Positions 33,907 through 43,470 of a stretch of DNA of 64,000 bases are shown here, piece after piece. The stretch is from Methanolobus profundi (GTDB lineage Archaea > Halobacteriota > Methanosarcinia > Methanosarcinales > Methanosarcinaceae): the NCBI RefSeq assembly GCF_900114835.1, contig NZ_FOUJ01000001.1:744001-808000 (forward strand). Direction: 5' to 3'. The stretch's first letter is position 1; every line of letters begins with the position of its first letter. The notes below the pieces were generated by a model, which was not told the DNA's origin, searched no databases, and saw only the letters and a program-made list of their open reading frames with translations. Made by a program: the position numbers and the translations under genes.

Positions 33907-34602
33907 TCACTCATCTCCTCTGAAATTCACCAGTTTTGAAACGCCGATCTGCCTGTCATCTCCGATCATCCTTTCCCCAAGACAATATGAACACAGGGCT
34001 CCGGGCATGGTAAACCTGAGTACGGCTCCCTGGAGTGTCTCAACTGAAGTTGTCTTTTCCACCAGCTTTGCAAGGTAGAATGCTCCCTGTCCGGTAACCC
34101 CATTGAGCTGGACTATCGTCCCGCCGGGGTTGACCTGTCTGACCCTGTATGCAAATACCTCACGCTCTGCCTGGGACACGATATCTCCCTTGGTGATAAC
34201 AACGATATCCGCAAGTTTCAGCATAGGTCCGATCTTCTTTGGTGTATTGACACCACTCAGGTTATCAATGACACAGATCGCAAGGACATCCTTGATGTGT
34301 GGGGAGCAACGATTGCAGAGCCCGGCACTTTCAGTTATCAGGAAATCGAACTTCCGCTCTTCCGCCCATCTGAGGGCTTCTTCTATATTGCTTACAAAGA
34401 AATGGTCAGGACAGAGACCTCCGGATAGGCCGGTCCTGACCGGTATGTTATGAGCTGCATAGAGTTCCTCATCCTGGGCTGAGAGGCAGTCGAACTTTAC
34501 CACACCTATCGCAAAGCCCTTTTGTCTGAGCTCTTCGATGGTTTTGATAATAATACTGGTTTTTCCTGATGACGGAGGACCTGCTACCGTAACAAGTCTC
34601 AA
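33907..34602 (-). CDS. HypB/UreG-like P-loop GTPase with CxxC motifs
   Basis: 231 residues. Walker A is GPPSSGKT (residues 8-15), the switch II region is LITESAGLC, and a G4-like motif is TKGD (137-140). This is the SIMIBI class architecture of metal-insertion GTPases such as HypB and UreG. Cysteines lie in C64PDH, C96NRC99 and C204SYC207, giving likely metal or Fe-S sites that ordinary HypB lacks at these places. The start overlaps the stop of the binding-protein gene (ATGA) and its stop abuts the ABC ATPase start. It may load or couple metal transfer with GTP hydrolysis (inference). Confidence 0.8.
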   Translation of the reverse strand: MRLVTVAGPPSSGKTSIIIKTIEELRQKGFAIGVVKFDCLSAQDEELYAAHNIPVRTGLSGGLCPDHFFVSNIEEALRWAEERKFDFLITESAGLCNRCSPHIKDVLAICVIDNLSGVNTPKKIGPMLKLADIVVITKGDIVSQAEREVFAYRVRQVNPGGTIVQLNGVTGQGAFYLAKLVEKTTSVETLQGAVLRFTMPGALCSYCLGERMIGDDRQIGVSKLVNFRGDE

Positions 34603-35834
34603 ACGACACCACCGGTTATCATGAACTGCTTATTGAACACCTCTGCGATCTCTTTTTTGAGCGCTCCTATATCAGTGTTCAGCAGGAAATCCCAGCCAAG
34701 CCAGTAGAGTGAGTCCACATCTTCAAGCTTGTTCTTGACCTCGGGGTGTGTTGTCGGGAAGAATGCCTTAGCTGATATCTCACCGAACTTCTTTCCGCAG
34801 AGGAAATCAGTTATTTCCTTCACTCTCTCGGTTGCTTCCTTTTTCACCAGCATTTGGACAGGGCTTACAATTGCACCTTCTGTGGGTACAGTGATAGTTA
34901 CCCTTGACCTATCCTTGATCTTCATGGCAAAGAAATGAGGCATGATATACATTGGAGGGACATCGTCCTTCTTGCTGTCGATCATTTTTACCATCTCGGA
35001 GGGATGTGATCCGGCATATATGGATGAAGCAAGTTTCTTCATTCCTTCCATACCATACATCTGGTAGAATGGAAGCAGTACGCCATTACAGAAGAAACCG
35101 TTCTGTCCTCTCATTACTACCTTGTTCCTGAATTCCTCTTCTAATATAGCTCCCCAGGAAGTCGGTGTGGCTTTACCTTCCATTAGCTCATCTATTGTGA
35201 CAAGGACGAGAAGATTTCCGGAGAGCATAGTGAACTGTCCACGTGGGTCGGCGAAATCTATGGCTTCAAAATCAGAATTCATAGGTGATGCACCAATGTC
35301 TGTGAAATATTCATGACTGAGGAAGTTCTCTTGGAATGGTTTGTGGTAGAAACTGTTTATGTCAGAACTGATGATTATGTCCGGCAGTTCTTCTTCTGAT
35401 GTGACCGAATCCATGTAGGCATAGTAGGATATCTCGTGGTTGACGTTACCTTCTACGAGTGAATGAAGCACATTACCTGTACGCTCTGTGTATTCGCTTG
35501 AGAATTCATTCAGTGCGCGGTTAAAGGGCATTTTCATACCACAGGGTAAGAGTGCCAGAAGTGTCAGCTCTTTTTGTCTTTCCGGTGATCCTGCAAGGGT
35601 GAATTCTCCTTTTGCTTCATTGTCCAGAATAGCCTGATCCAAAAGCTCAATAAAAGATCCCTTATTGACCGATACCATTGATAGAGCAGTTTTTAACTTT
35701 AGCAAAGGGCCAAGTTGTTCAAGAACATCCTTTCTCTCAAACTTTTCCAGTCCATGCTGCTTGAATATCTTGATCAAATAGGGATGTTCGCTTAAGATCT
35801 GGTATATGCTCATTGTCTCTTCTATTTTTTTCAT
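34599..35834 (-). CDS. Cytosolic substrate-binding-protein-like protein with N-terminal DUF1858-like domain
   Basis: 411 residues. The first 75 residues (MSIYQILSEHPYLIKIFKQHG) resemble the DUF1858/ScdA-N helical domain. The remainder resembles type 2 periplasmic binding proteins of ABC importers for iron and similar ligands (LPDIIISSDINSFYH, FADPRGQFTMLSGNLL, TVPTEGAIVSPVQMLV). There is no signal peptide or lipobox, so it should be cytosolic, unlike real ABC binding proteins. A GAGGGA ribosome site precedes the ATG. It is first in the three-gene unit, translationally coupled to the GTPase. Confidence 0.75.
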   Translation of the reverse strand: MKKIEETMSIYQILSEHPYLIKIFKQHGLEKFERKDVLEQLGPLLKLKTALSMVSVNKGSFIELLDQAILDNEAKGEFTLAGSPERQKELTLLALLPCGMKMPFNRALNEFSSEYTERTGNVLHSLVEGNVNHEISYYAYMDSVTSEEELPDIIISSDINSFYHKPFQENFLSHEYFTDIGASPMNSDFEAIDFADPRGQFTMLSGNLLVLVTIDELMEGKATPTSWGAILEEEFRNKVVMRGQNGFFCNGVLLPFYQMYGMEGMKKLASSIYAGSHPSEMVKMIDSKKDDVPPMYIMPHFFAMKIKDRSRVTITVPTEGAIVSPVQMLVKKEATERVKEITDFLCGKKFGEISAKAFFPTTHPEVKNKLEDVDSLYWLGWDFLLNTDIGALKKEIAEVFNKQFMITGGVV

Positions 35835-36235
35835 GTTGTTCCCTCTGATATACCTTTGAGCAGTATCTTATTTTCCTGCATGGCATTAATGTTAATATTC
35901 TTCTAACAGTAGCATTGTAAAATAAAACTTAGATCCTTGTCTCAGGTCGGTCTCAAATTAACACCAACTTTGTTTTTGTTTCTATTATTGTGGTGTCAGT
36001 TATCTCAATAGTCATACAAACATATAAGTATTGTTATCTAAGAAGCAGATTTCCGACTACGTTGTTGAATCAAAACAGAAAAAAGTAAATTCAATATATT
36101 TTCTTTATCCTGTTACTGATTATATGTCGCTTGATATTGTTCATCATCATAATGATATATTAGTTCATAGATATATTTAAATAGTATTCTAAATTACTAG
36201 TCTTTACTCAACAAACATGCTAAAAACAGAAAAAC
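35835..36235. other. AT-rich intergenic region
   Basis: No gene is seen. It holds the upstream region of the three-gene unit and, near 36000, an imperfect inverted repeat (ACACCA and TGGTGT). A TATA-like stretch (GATATATTTAAAT, about 36170-36183) precedes the structured segment starting near 36210. Confidence 0.4.
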
Positions 36236-36335
36236 GCAAGGGTGCGAAGTGTGGATATTCCATTTTCATCCATCATCCCCTCAGACATTGTCTTTAACGC
36301 AATGCATATCTATGTCTGCATTTCACCCTTGAGTA
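36210..36335 (+). ncRNA. Possible structured noncoding RNA
   Basis: CAAGGGTG (36237-36244) is complementary to CACCCTTG (36324-36331), closing an 80-base interior that itself contains a second stem AATGCA/TGCATT. A TATA-like box lies about 30-40 bases before 36210. The segment is richer in GC than its flanks. A 26-codon frame starts at 36217 but has no ribosome site. Expression is not demonstrated. Confidence 0.3.
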
Positions 36336-36475
36336 TTGAAGTGGAGTATGAGCTTTGGGATCGGGGTCATGTTTGTTGAGGGTTATTGTCTTTTAAGTAT
36401 ATACCGATAAGTTGTTATCATTTCGAATATATGTATTATTTATCTACAACCTAGCTATGCGACCTGATTTTTAAT

Positions 36476-36490
36476 GTTAACACTATTAAT
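36476..36490. promoter_or_regulatory. Operator-like palindrome upstream of the microprotein
   Basis: GTTAACACTATTAAT differs at two positions from the perfect palindrome at 11766. A GGTAACATTAATT half site follows at about 36523, as in the AhpD-like promoter. Confidence 0.4.
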
Positions 36491-36542
36491 AATAAATCTC
36501 ATTTTAAAAAGATCAAATAATATGGTAACATTAATTCAGAAA

Positions 36543-36576
36543 GTTTATATAATCCCAATTCCAATATAGAATTGGG
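36543..36576 (+). promoter_or_regulatory. TATA box and overlapping inverted repeat
   Basis: The TATA box (TTTATATAA) is followed directly by CCCAATTC, a 7-base spacer and GAATTGGG (36554-36576), an 8-base inverted repeat placed where a repressor would block transcription start. The microprotein ATG follows 7 bases later. Confidence 0.5.
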
Positions 36577-36583
36577 GAATTTC

Positions 36584-36694
36584 ATGAAGAACAGCACTTA
36601 TGTTGAAATAAAAAAAGGATTTGTAATTTTTCTGTTGTACTTGTTTTTGATGATATCTCTTGGGCTGATGTCAAGAGTGACACATTTCATCTAA
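36584..36694 (+). CDS. 36-residue single-span membrane microprotein
   Basis: Too short for normal gene calling. The product MKNSTYVEIKKG is followed by a hydrophobic helix (FVIFLLYLFLMISLGLM) and a short basic tail (SRVTHFI). GGGGAA precedes the ATG, and a TATA box plus inverted repeat give it its own promoter. It ends 7 bases before the end of the convergent nicotinate phosphoribosyltransferase gene. Small single-span proteins often regulate membrane complexes; its partner is unknown. Confidence 0.5.
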   Translation: MKNSTYVEIKKGFVIFLLYLFLMISLGLMSRVTHFI

Positions 36695-36701
36695 ATGGTG
36701 T

Positions 36702-37910
36702 CTACTCATCAAGTCCTTTTCTTCCAAATATATAATTAGCTACTCTTATAGCATCCGGGTCACCGTTCTCTTTTCCTTCGTCATCGCTCAGTTTTACAAC
36801 AGGTATGTCGTTTACACTGTGCAATTTGATGACCATGTTCAGAGGCGGACTGGATCTGAAGAACTCATGGTTGTTCGTCAGGCTCGTACCTATTCCGAAT
36901 ATGCATTTGATACGACCTTCACATCCTTTCTTGATCTCGATTGCATCAGCAGCGGAAAGTGAATCACTGAAGATTATGACCTTCGTCAAAGGGTCGATGC
37001 CCATATCCTCATAATGTCTTATTACCCTGTCAGCGAACTTCATGGGGTCACCACTGTCATGTCTGACACCGTCATAAAGTTTGGAGAGCTTCAGGTCGAA
37101 GTTCCTGAAAAAAGGTTCTGATCCAAAGGTATCTGATAAGGCTATTCCAAGATCTCCCTTGTAAACGCTTGCCCAACTCTCAAGGGCAAATAGATTGGCA
37201 TTTCGCAGCCCCATAAGTGCGGAATTGCCCATTATCCACTCATGACCGATGGTTCCGGTAGGTCTGACGCCATATTTTTTGGCAAGGTATATATTGCTTG
37301 TTCCGGAGAATGTTTTACACTTATGCAGTTTTCCGACCGTGATATCCTGGATCTCAAAGCTTCTTCTTCTTCTTGTCCCGAACTCTGAAAAACCACAGTT
37401 GTTATGTTCCAGTTCCCTTGCAATACTGACCATGAGCTTTTCATATTCCTTCAGGAGATTTTCGTATCCCGGAGAATCACCATGAGTTTCATCTTTCCAG
37501 TCTGTCTCTATCATATCGAAGTAAAGCTCTGAGATAGTGGCCATTAGAACTATCTCCCAGAGAATACTGCTGTGCCATGGTCCTTTTATGATAAGTTCAA
37601 GATCTGAATCATCATTAAGCTCGATAGTTACTTCAGAAGGGTTGAAACGGTAGTTCCTTAGATATTCCACATAACTTGGTTTAAAAAAAGGACATTCAGC
37701 TCTGAGCCATGTATACTCATCCTCGCTAAGGCTGAGTTCAGGTATATCCTCATCAATGATCCTTCTGAGCTCATCAACGAATTCCTGTGTGAAACGCTGC
37801 TTTCCTCTGTTAGTGAACCTGTATTCTGCAGAAGCCTGTGGGAATAGTTCAAGGACTGCCATCTGCATTGTCAGCTTATAAAGATCATTATCCAGTATCG
37901 AGCAGATCAA
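36702..37910 (-). CDS. pncB: Nicotinate phosphoribosyltransferase
   Basis: 402 residues. It makes nicotinate mononucleotide from nicotinate and PRPP in NAD salvage. Family features include the opening [11 protein letters not shown], the FTNRGKQRF block, the [13 protein letters not shown] segment (residue about 155) and the phosphate-binding VRHDSGDP region. The start is a TTG at 37910 with AAGGA upstream; an ATG just before it is out of frame. Alone in its unit. Confidence 0.93.
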   Translation of the reverse strand: MICSILDNDLYKLTMQMAVLELFPQASAEYRFTNRGKQRFTQEFVDELRRIIDEDIPELSLSEDEYTWLRAECPFFKPSYVEYLRNYRFNPSEVTIELNDDSDLELIIKGPWHSSILWEIVLMATISELYFDMIETDWKDETHGDSPGYENLLKEYEKLMVSIARELEHNNCGFSEFGTRRRRSFEIQDITVGKLHKCKTFSGTSNIYLAKKYGVRPTGTIGHEWIMGNSALMGLRNANLFALESWASVYKGDLGIALSDTFGSEPFFRNFDLKLSKLYDGVRHDSGDPMKFADRVIRHYEDMGIDPLTKVIIFSDSLSAADAIEIKKGCEGRIKCIFGIGTSLTNNHEFFRSSPPLNMVIKLHSVNDIPVVKLSDDEGKENGDPDAIRVANYIFGRKGLDE

Positions 37911-38130
37911 TTTGTTTCTTCCTTTTTCATTTGTTAAAAGTAATTGCTGTATGGCCTTCTTACATCGTATAACTTTTTTCTATATATCATGTTTGCTTGT
38001 GTTCTGACGGGGGAAATATGAATTTATGTCCTCATGTAGTATAGATTAATATAGTTTTATGTTATAATTCTGTATCAAAAAAGAAGGATGGATCGATCTG
38101 AGTAGTGAGATAACAGATAATGATGGGAAT

Positions 38131-38907
38131 ATGGTCAATGGTGTATATCTGGAGGAGTTCAGGAACCTCAGGTCAGAGATCATATCTTTGAAAAAGGATG
38201 TGAACAGGGTTCTTGAACGTTCCAGTCATCAGCAAATGGATGCTGTGTTCATGGAGATGAAGGGTGATATTTCCCGACCGTTCCTGAATTACATGTTAGA
38301 GGATACAAAAGAGACCATCAATGAGAGATTCTGTACAGAATGTGATAAGAAGGACCCTTGTAAGTCTGCCTTCTCCGACCTTCTTCATGAGATGGCGTTA
38401 TTGCTTCTCGAGGACCAGGTCACTGAGGATGCAATGGACCATTTCAGAGAAAGGTTCGATGAGCTCAAAGGTTTTGCTGTTACAGATAATTGTGATGGAT
38501 GTGTGGCTTCAGCTTCACGGATATTCCATAAGCAAATGGATCTGATACGCTCTTTCAGTATGTCGAAGGAAGACCTCCGTACTGGAAATGACCTTAATAT
38601 CGCTGATATATCGGATGGTGTTGTCACAGATGTATGTGAACCACTTGCAAATAAACAGCGTCTTGCTATTATGAGGTCTCTACATTCCGATACTCGTAGC
38701 TTTTCTGAACTATCAAAGATAACAGGTCTGCGTGGTGGGAACCTGCTCTTCCATATTCAGAAATTACTTGACACGGGAATGATCCTTCAGAGAACAGAAC
38801 GCGGGGATTATATGATCACAAAAAAAGGACATCTAACATTGAAAGGGATGGCTGAGCTCTATGCCAAGCTCAACGACCCGCATTCATCAGATGTATTACG
38901 TTCCTGA
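38131..38907 (+). CDS. Winged-helix (ArsR-like) regulator with cysteine clusters
   Basis: 258 residues from the ATG at 38131. The N-terminal part has a coiled stretch (EEFRNLRSEIISLKKDVN) and cysteine motifs CTECDKKDPC (near residue 70) and CDGC (near 120), which may bind metal or a cluster. The C-terminal 90 residues form an ArsR-like winged helix (LANKQRLAIMRSLHSD, LRGGNLLFHIQKLLDTGMI). It is probably a DNA-binding redox or metal-responsive regulator (inference). A better ribosome site (GAAGGA, 38083-38088) precedes an in-frame CTG at 38098, which would add 11 residues. It lies tail to tail with the poly-HAMP receptor gene. Confidence 0.8.
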   Translation: MVNGVYLEEFRNLRSEIISLKKDVNRVLERSSHQQMDAVFMEMKGDISRPFLNYMLEDTKETINERFCTECDKKDPCKSAFSDLLHEMALLLLEDQVTEDAMDHFRERFDELKGFAVTDNCDGCVASASRIFHKQMDLIRSFSMSKEDLRTGNDLNIADISDGVVTDVCEPLANKQRLAIMRSLHSDTRSFSELSKITGLRGGNLLFHIQKLLDTGMILQRTERGDYMITKKGHLTLKGMAELYAKLNDPHSSDVLRS

Positions 38908-38917
38908 TATCCTTAGT

Positions 38918-41900
38918 TCAGACATACAGGCTCTGGGATCTCATCTCCTGTTCAAGGTCCCCATCGCCTTCTCTGTCAGGGGCATTTGATGATAATGATC
39001 TTTCACTGCTCTTATCGACCTTGAACTTGGATACGATGTATTGCATCTCTGATGCAACATTCGCAAGCTGGTGTGCTGACGCGGTCAGTTCCTGCATGGC
39101 CGCTGTCTGCTGTTCTACTGCAGCAGAAGCTTCCTGTGTTCCTGCAGCGGATTCCTCTGAGATCGATGATACCTCTTCGATAGAGGATGTGACCTCTTCT
39201 ATGGATGCTGATTGTTCTTCGGCTGCAGCAGCGATCTCCTGCACCATTTTCACAACTTCGTTACCTGATTCTACTACCTGATCAATGGAACTAACAGCTT
39301 GCTGAAGTGATTCTGCACCGTCTGCTACCTCGGAATTAGCCTGGTCCATAGAATTGACCGCATTGGTCGTTCCTTCCTGCATTGCATGGATGAGAACTGC
39401 TATCTGTTTGGCCGCATTGCCTGAATCCTCTGCCAGCTTTCTTACCTCATCAGCAACAACAGCGAATCCCCGGCCATGTTCTCCTGCCCTTGCAGCCTCG
39501 ATAGCTGCGTTCAGTGCAAGCAGGTTGGTCTGATCGGCAATATTAGTTATCAGGTTCACGATCTCCCCGATCTTGTTCGACTTCTCCGCCAGATCATTTA
39601 TGTGCTGTGATGATTCGTCAGAAGCAGTTTGTATCCCTGACATCTTTTGCATCAGGTTCTGTGCAACGATACCAAGATTCTGTATAAGCTCATTGGAGGC
39701 TTCCGAGTTCTCAGCTGTCTTCTGTGAATTATTTGCTACTTCCAGGACCGTACGGGTCATATCTGACATTGCCCTTGCAACTTCCTCGGTCTTGGATGAT
39801 TGTACCTGTGCTCCTCTTGCTATCTCTTCTACAGTTGAGGATACCTGACTTGCAGATGATGCAAGTTCTGTGGATGAGCCTGACATCTCTTCTGCAGTAG
39901 AAGCTAACACAAAGGCATCTTTGAGTACCGCTGATACTATCTCATTAAGTGAAAGGCGACAATTCTCTATTCCGTCGGTAAGTTCTTTGAATTCTCCGAC
40001 ACCCTGGACCTCTGATCTGCGTGTAAGGTCATTATTGCTTATCGCACCAAGGACAGCATTTGAATCCTCGATGATCGCTTCCAGCTCCTGTCCCAGTTCA
40101 TTGAGCGTGTCTGCAAGCCTCATAAAGTCTCCCTTTGTCTCGATACCAAACCTTGTGTTGAGCTTACCTGCAGCAAATCCATTGATGACCCTGGATGCTT
40201 CTTCTACAGGTGTTACTATTGCGTCCAGACAATTGTTAACTCCATCAACTATCTTCCTGAAGTCCCCTCCATGCTTTTCTGCATCAGCACGTGTTGCAAG
40301 TTTACCTTCTACACCTGCATCCGCAAGCATTACTGCATCACCAACAAGCATGTTCACCGCATCGATACACTGATTGATGTTGTTCTTTATCTCATTGAAA
40401 TCTCCCTGATATTCATCATCTATCTTCTCAGGGATATCTCCTTTAGCGATACGATCAATGTATTCTGCTGCTACGTTCAATGGTCCTATGACCGCATCCA
40501 GAGTAGCATTGACACCTTCGATTATCTGTCTGTAATTACCATCGAACCTGCTCGCATCGGCACGTTCATCCAGTCTTCCGGCGATCGCTGCTTCCACAAG
40601 CTCCTGAACTCCTTTTGTGATCTCCATTTCCTTGCTTATGTCCAGCACGTATTCCAGTCCACCGATTATCTCTCCCTTTTCGTTCTTCAGGGGTGTACCT
40701 GAATATCTGATCGGTGTCTCTCCTGAAGGCAGATCCGCGATCGTGTCACTGGTACAGACCGAATCGGTCCTCATGGCCTTTCCTAACTGGCAGTTATCTG
40801 TATTACAGTGTTCTGTATTGAAAAGGTCGAAACATTTCTTTCCAACACAGTTCTCTGGGGTGCTTCCAACTGCTGATGCTCCCAGTTTGTTCATGAACTG
40901 GATATTGAAATCCTTGTCCACGACCATTACAGGTGTTGGGACCTTCTCCAGATAGTCAGCCCTGATCCCTGATTCTTCTAAAGCTGATTTTTCTGCTGTC
41001 TTGTCCATCACTATCTCAAGAGCACCTATGATCTCACCACTTCTGTTGCGGATCGGAACTCCATTATAGTCGATGAAGAGGTTCTTGTCCCCTGGATGGG
41101 CATCGGTTTCATTGGATTGGCTCTTTCCGGTGCTCATGGCCTTTGCACAGGCACATTTATCAGTGTTACAATCCGATGTCCTGAAATTATCATAGCATTT
41201 CTGACCGATCAGTGAAGACTGCTCTTTTTCAATAACTGCTGCACCTGCTTTGTTCATATAATTGATATTGAAGTCATTGTCTATTATCATGAAAGGTGCC
41301 GGAATACTATCTATGTGGCCTACAAGGGTGTCGATCACAAAATTGATATTGCCCACAAGGTCAGCGAATTTCCCGGTGAACATATCGGCATTTCCTCGGG
41401 TGCTCAACTTGCCTTCAACTGCAGCTTCGATAAGATCGTCCGTTTCATCAAGAAGCGAATTAAGGGTATCTATACACTGGTTGAGATTGTTCTTTATCTC
41501 GTTGAAATCCCCATTGTAGTCATCTGTTATCTTCTCAGGGATATCACCTTTTGATATGCGGTCCACATACTCTGCTGTTACATTTAGTGGTCCTATTACC
41601 GCATCGAGACATCCGTTGACCCCTTCTACGACCCTTCTGAAGTCCCCTGTGTGCCTTGAAGCATCTGCTCTTGTATCCAGTTGTCCTGCTACCCCTGCAT
41701 CAGATAATGTCAGTGCATCCTCTACCAGCAGGTTCACTGCATCTATACACTGGTTGAGGTTGTTCTTTATCTCGTTGAAATCCCCACTGTAATCATCTGT
41801 TATCTTCTCTGGTATGTCACCTTTTGATATACGGTCCACATACTCTGCTGTTACGTTGAGTGGTCCGATAACAGCATCAAGACATCCGTTCACTCCCTCT

Positions 41901-42814
41901 ACGACCCTTCTGAAATCTCCTGTGTGTCTTGAAGCATCTGCTCTTGTATCCAGTTGTCCTGCTACTCCTGCATCAGATAATGTCAGTGCATCTTCTACCA
42001 GCAGGTTCACTGCATCTATGCACTGGTTGAGGTTGTTCTTGATCTCATTGAAATCCCCATTGTAATCATCTGTTATCTTCCCGGGGATGTCACCTTTTGA
42101 TATGCGGTCCACATATTCCGCTGTTACATTGAGTGGTCCGATAACAGCATCGAGACATCCGTTCACTCCTTCCACAACTCTTCTGAAGTCCCCTGTGTGT
42201 CTTGAAGCATCTGCTCTTGCATCCAGTTGTCCTGCTATCCCTGCATTCGATAATATCAGGGAATCTTCAACAAGCAGGTTTATCGCATCTATACACTGGT
42301 TGAGATTGTTCTTTATCTCGTTAAAATCGCCCTTATATTCGTCCGTTATCTTCTCGGGGATGTCGCCTTTTGATATACGGTCGATATATTCTGCTGATAC
42401 ATTGAGTGGTCCGATCACTGCATCAAGGAGATCATTGATCCTTTCCAGTATCTCCTTTGAAGCACCGGAGAAGCTGTTGGAGTCTGCTCTTGTGTCCAGC
42501 TCTCCCTTGATCGCTGAATTTACCAGACCGGATACCTCGTTCAGTAGTGATGTATTGTCAATTTCCTTTTCATCCATTTCTGTAGAGGCCATTTCTTTTT
42601 TGAGAGCTGATAATTCATCTAATAAAAGATTGATATTGTCTGCTGTACTCTGTTTCTCTGGTTTTGACTGAGGGCCGACCCTGGCATCGAGGTTCCCCAC
42701 CATGAAACTATTTATGACATCTGTCATTTCTGACTGGAATTTATCGCTAGTGCTAAACATTTCTATCCCAAACCCGTCAACTGTTGAACTGTTGCTATAA
42801 TATTGATAAGACAT
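38918..42814 (-). CDS. Soluble poly-HAMP chemoreceptor with two cysteine-rich PAS domains
   Basis: About 1298 residues from the ATG at 42814; an in-frame TTG at 42832 and an ATG at 42760 with GGGAT upstream are alternatives. There is no membrane segment. In order: tandem HAMP-type units of about 91 residues (to about residue 505), with at least three nearly identical; two PAS-like domains, each with a cysteine cluster ([17 protein letters not shown] and [17 protein letters not shown]); two or three further HAMP units; and a methyl-accepting signalling domain with the conserved hairpin tip ([20 protein letters not shown]). It should signal to CheA/CheW from the cytoplasm. The cysteine clusters may bind metal, heme or Fe-S. 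Confidence 0.9.
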   Translation of the reverse strand: MSYQYYSNSSTVDGFGIEMFSTSDKFQSEMTDVINSFMVGNLDARVGPQSKPEKQSTADNINLLLDELSALKKEMASTEMDEKEIDNTSLLNEVSGLVNSAIKGELDTRADSNSFSGASKEILERINDLLDAVIGPLNVSAEYIDRISKGDIPEKITDEYKGDFNEIKNNLNQCIDAINLLVEDSLILSNAGIAGQLDARADASRHTGDFRRVVEGVNGCLDAVIGPLNVTAEYVDRISKGDIPGKITDDYNGDFNEIKNNLNQCIDAVNLLVEDALTLSDAGVAGQLDTRADASRHTGDFRRVVEGVNGCLDAVIGPLNVTAEYVDRISKGDIPEKITDDYSGDFNEIKNNLNQCIDAVNLLVEDALTLSDAGVAGQLDTRADASRHTGDFRRVVEGVNGCLDAVIGPLNVTAEYVDRISKGDIPEKITDDYNGDFNEIKNNLNQCIDTLNSLLDETDDLIEAAVEGKLSTRGNADMFTGKFADLVGNINFVIDTLVGHIDSIPAPFMIIDNDFNINYMNKAGAAVIEKEQSSLIGQKCYDNFRTSDCNTDKCACAKAMSTGKSQSNETDAHPGDKNLFIDYNGVPIRNRSGEIIGALEIVMDKTAEKSALEESGIRADYLEKVPTPVMVVDKDFNIQFMNKLGASAVGSTPENCVGKKCFDLFNTEHCNTDNCQLGKAMRTDSVCTSDTIADLPSGETPIRYSGTPLKNEKGEIIGGLEYVLDISKEMEITKGVQELVEAAIAGRLDERADASRFDGNYRQIIEGVNATLDAVIGPLNVAAEYIDRIAKGDIPEKIDDEYQGDFNEIKNNINQCIDAVNMLVGDAVMLADAGVEGKLATRADAEKHGGDFRKIVDGVNNCLDAIVTPVEEASRVINGFAAGKLNTRFGIETKGDFMRLADTLNELGQELEAIIEDSNAVLGAISNNDLTRRSEVQGVGEFKELTDGIENCRLSLNEIVSAVLKDAFVLASTAEEMSGSSTELASSASQVSSTVEEIARGAQVQSSKTEEVARAMSDMTRTVLEVANNSQKTAENSEASNELIQNLGIVAQNLMQKMSGIQTASDESSQHINDLAEKSNKIGEIVNLITNIADQTNLLALNAAIEAARAGEHGRGFAVVADEVRKLAEDSGNAAKQIAVLIHAMQEGTTNAVNSMDQANSEVADGAESLQQAVSSIDQVVESGNEVVKMVQEIAAAAEEQSASIEEVTSSIEEVSSISEESAAGTQEASAAVEQQTAAMQELTASAHQLANVASEMQYIVSKFKVDKSSERSLSSNAPDREGDGDLEQEMRSQSLYV
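41500..42430 (-). repeat. Tandem 273-base coding repeats (HAMP units)
   Basis: The block beginning TCTGTTATCTTCTC on the plus strand recurs near 41523, 41796, 42069 and (as TCCGTTATCTTCTC) 42342, a period of 273 bases (91 codons). Units coding for the same segments are nearly identical at the DNA level, a sign of recent expansion or gene conversion. A more diverged unit occurs near 40400-40570. Confidence 0.85.
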
Positions 42815-42874
42815 ACACAAATTGTTTTTCAAAACTACAAAATGTATTTAATGTGTCTTAATTTTAATAAATTT

Positions 42875-42946
42875 AAATATATATTATATATACTTGTTTG
42901 TTAACAGCGTTAACCATCGTTTTTTTTTGAGATTCACACTGTTAAT
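42875..42946 (-). promoter_or_regulatory. Promoter with GTTAAC palindrome upstream of the poly-HAMP gene
   Basis: GTTAACAGCGTTAAC (42900-42914) lies immediately upstream of a leftward TATA-like run (42875-42892), and a further CACTGTTAAT half site is at 42937-42946. The palindrome matches the one at 11766-11780 at 13 of 15 positions. Confidence 0.5.
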
Positions 42947-43046
42947 TTCTAAATAAATTAAGTATGAAAAATAAAATAAAAAATGGTAAAAATAGTATAT
43001 TTTAAGTCCTGTTTCGAGGACTTGCCTAATAAAAAAAGAAAGATAT

Positions 43047-43415
43047 CTAGAAGAATTTAGTCACTGTTGCTGTTTCACACTCTTTAAGTTTCATATAAAT
43101 GTCCATAATCTCTTCAGCACTCTCTTTTCCAACTTTTTCATTGATATATTCAAGGAAGATCGTCATGTAATGTGGCGGCACACATCCCAGACTTTCCTCT
43201 CCGGTCTTTATGAGGGATAACAGGTAATCAAGATCCTCTTCATCAAGTGCAGATATCCGTTCCCTGAAATCCTCCTCGCTCTTGGCATAGTGGTTGGAAA
43301 GTGGTGGAAGTATGGATCTGTAAGGTGCTTTTGATCCTGCACATTCAAGTCCTGCACATTCCGGAGCTACCTTTTTCAATACTGCTATATCTCTGGGGGA
43401 AAGTTCTCTTGCCAT
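43047..43415 (-). CDS. Small hypothetical protein of methanogens
   Basis: 122 residues from the ATG at 43415, which has AAGGTGAG upstream; the longer frame to 43514 overlaps the U32 gene end and is unlikely. The sequence begins MARELSPRDIAVLKKVAPEC and has the conserved-looking CAGLECAGSKAPYRSILPP near residue 20, then a helical C-terminal half (EYINEKVGKESAEEIMDIYM). Not recognised as a named family. Two close cysteines (ECAGLEC) may bind something. It lies just downstream of the U32 gene on the same strand, probably in one transcript. Confidence 0.65.
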   Translation of the reverse strand: MARELSPRDIAVLKKVAPECAGLECAGSKAPYRSILPPLSNHYAKSEEDFRERISALDEEDLDYLLSLIKTGEESLGCVPPHYMTIFLEYINEKVGKESAEEIMDIYMKLKECETATVTKFF

Positions 43416-43470
43416 ATTCTCACCTTTCGTTTTTAGATCATAATGTTTTGGTCGTTCAGTATTATATGAA

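Noticed and set aside
41500-42430. CRISPR-like regular repeats
   Set aside because: The 273-base period is an in-frame coding repeat (HAMP units) with no short spacers; no CRISPR array was seen anywhere in the window.
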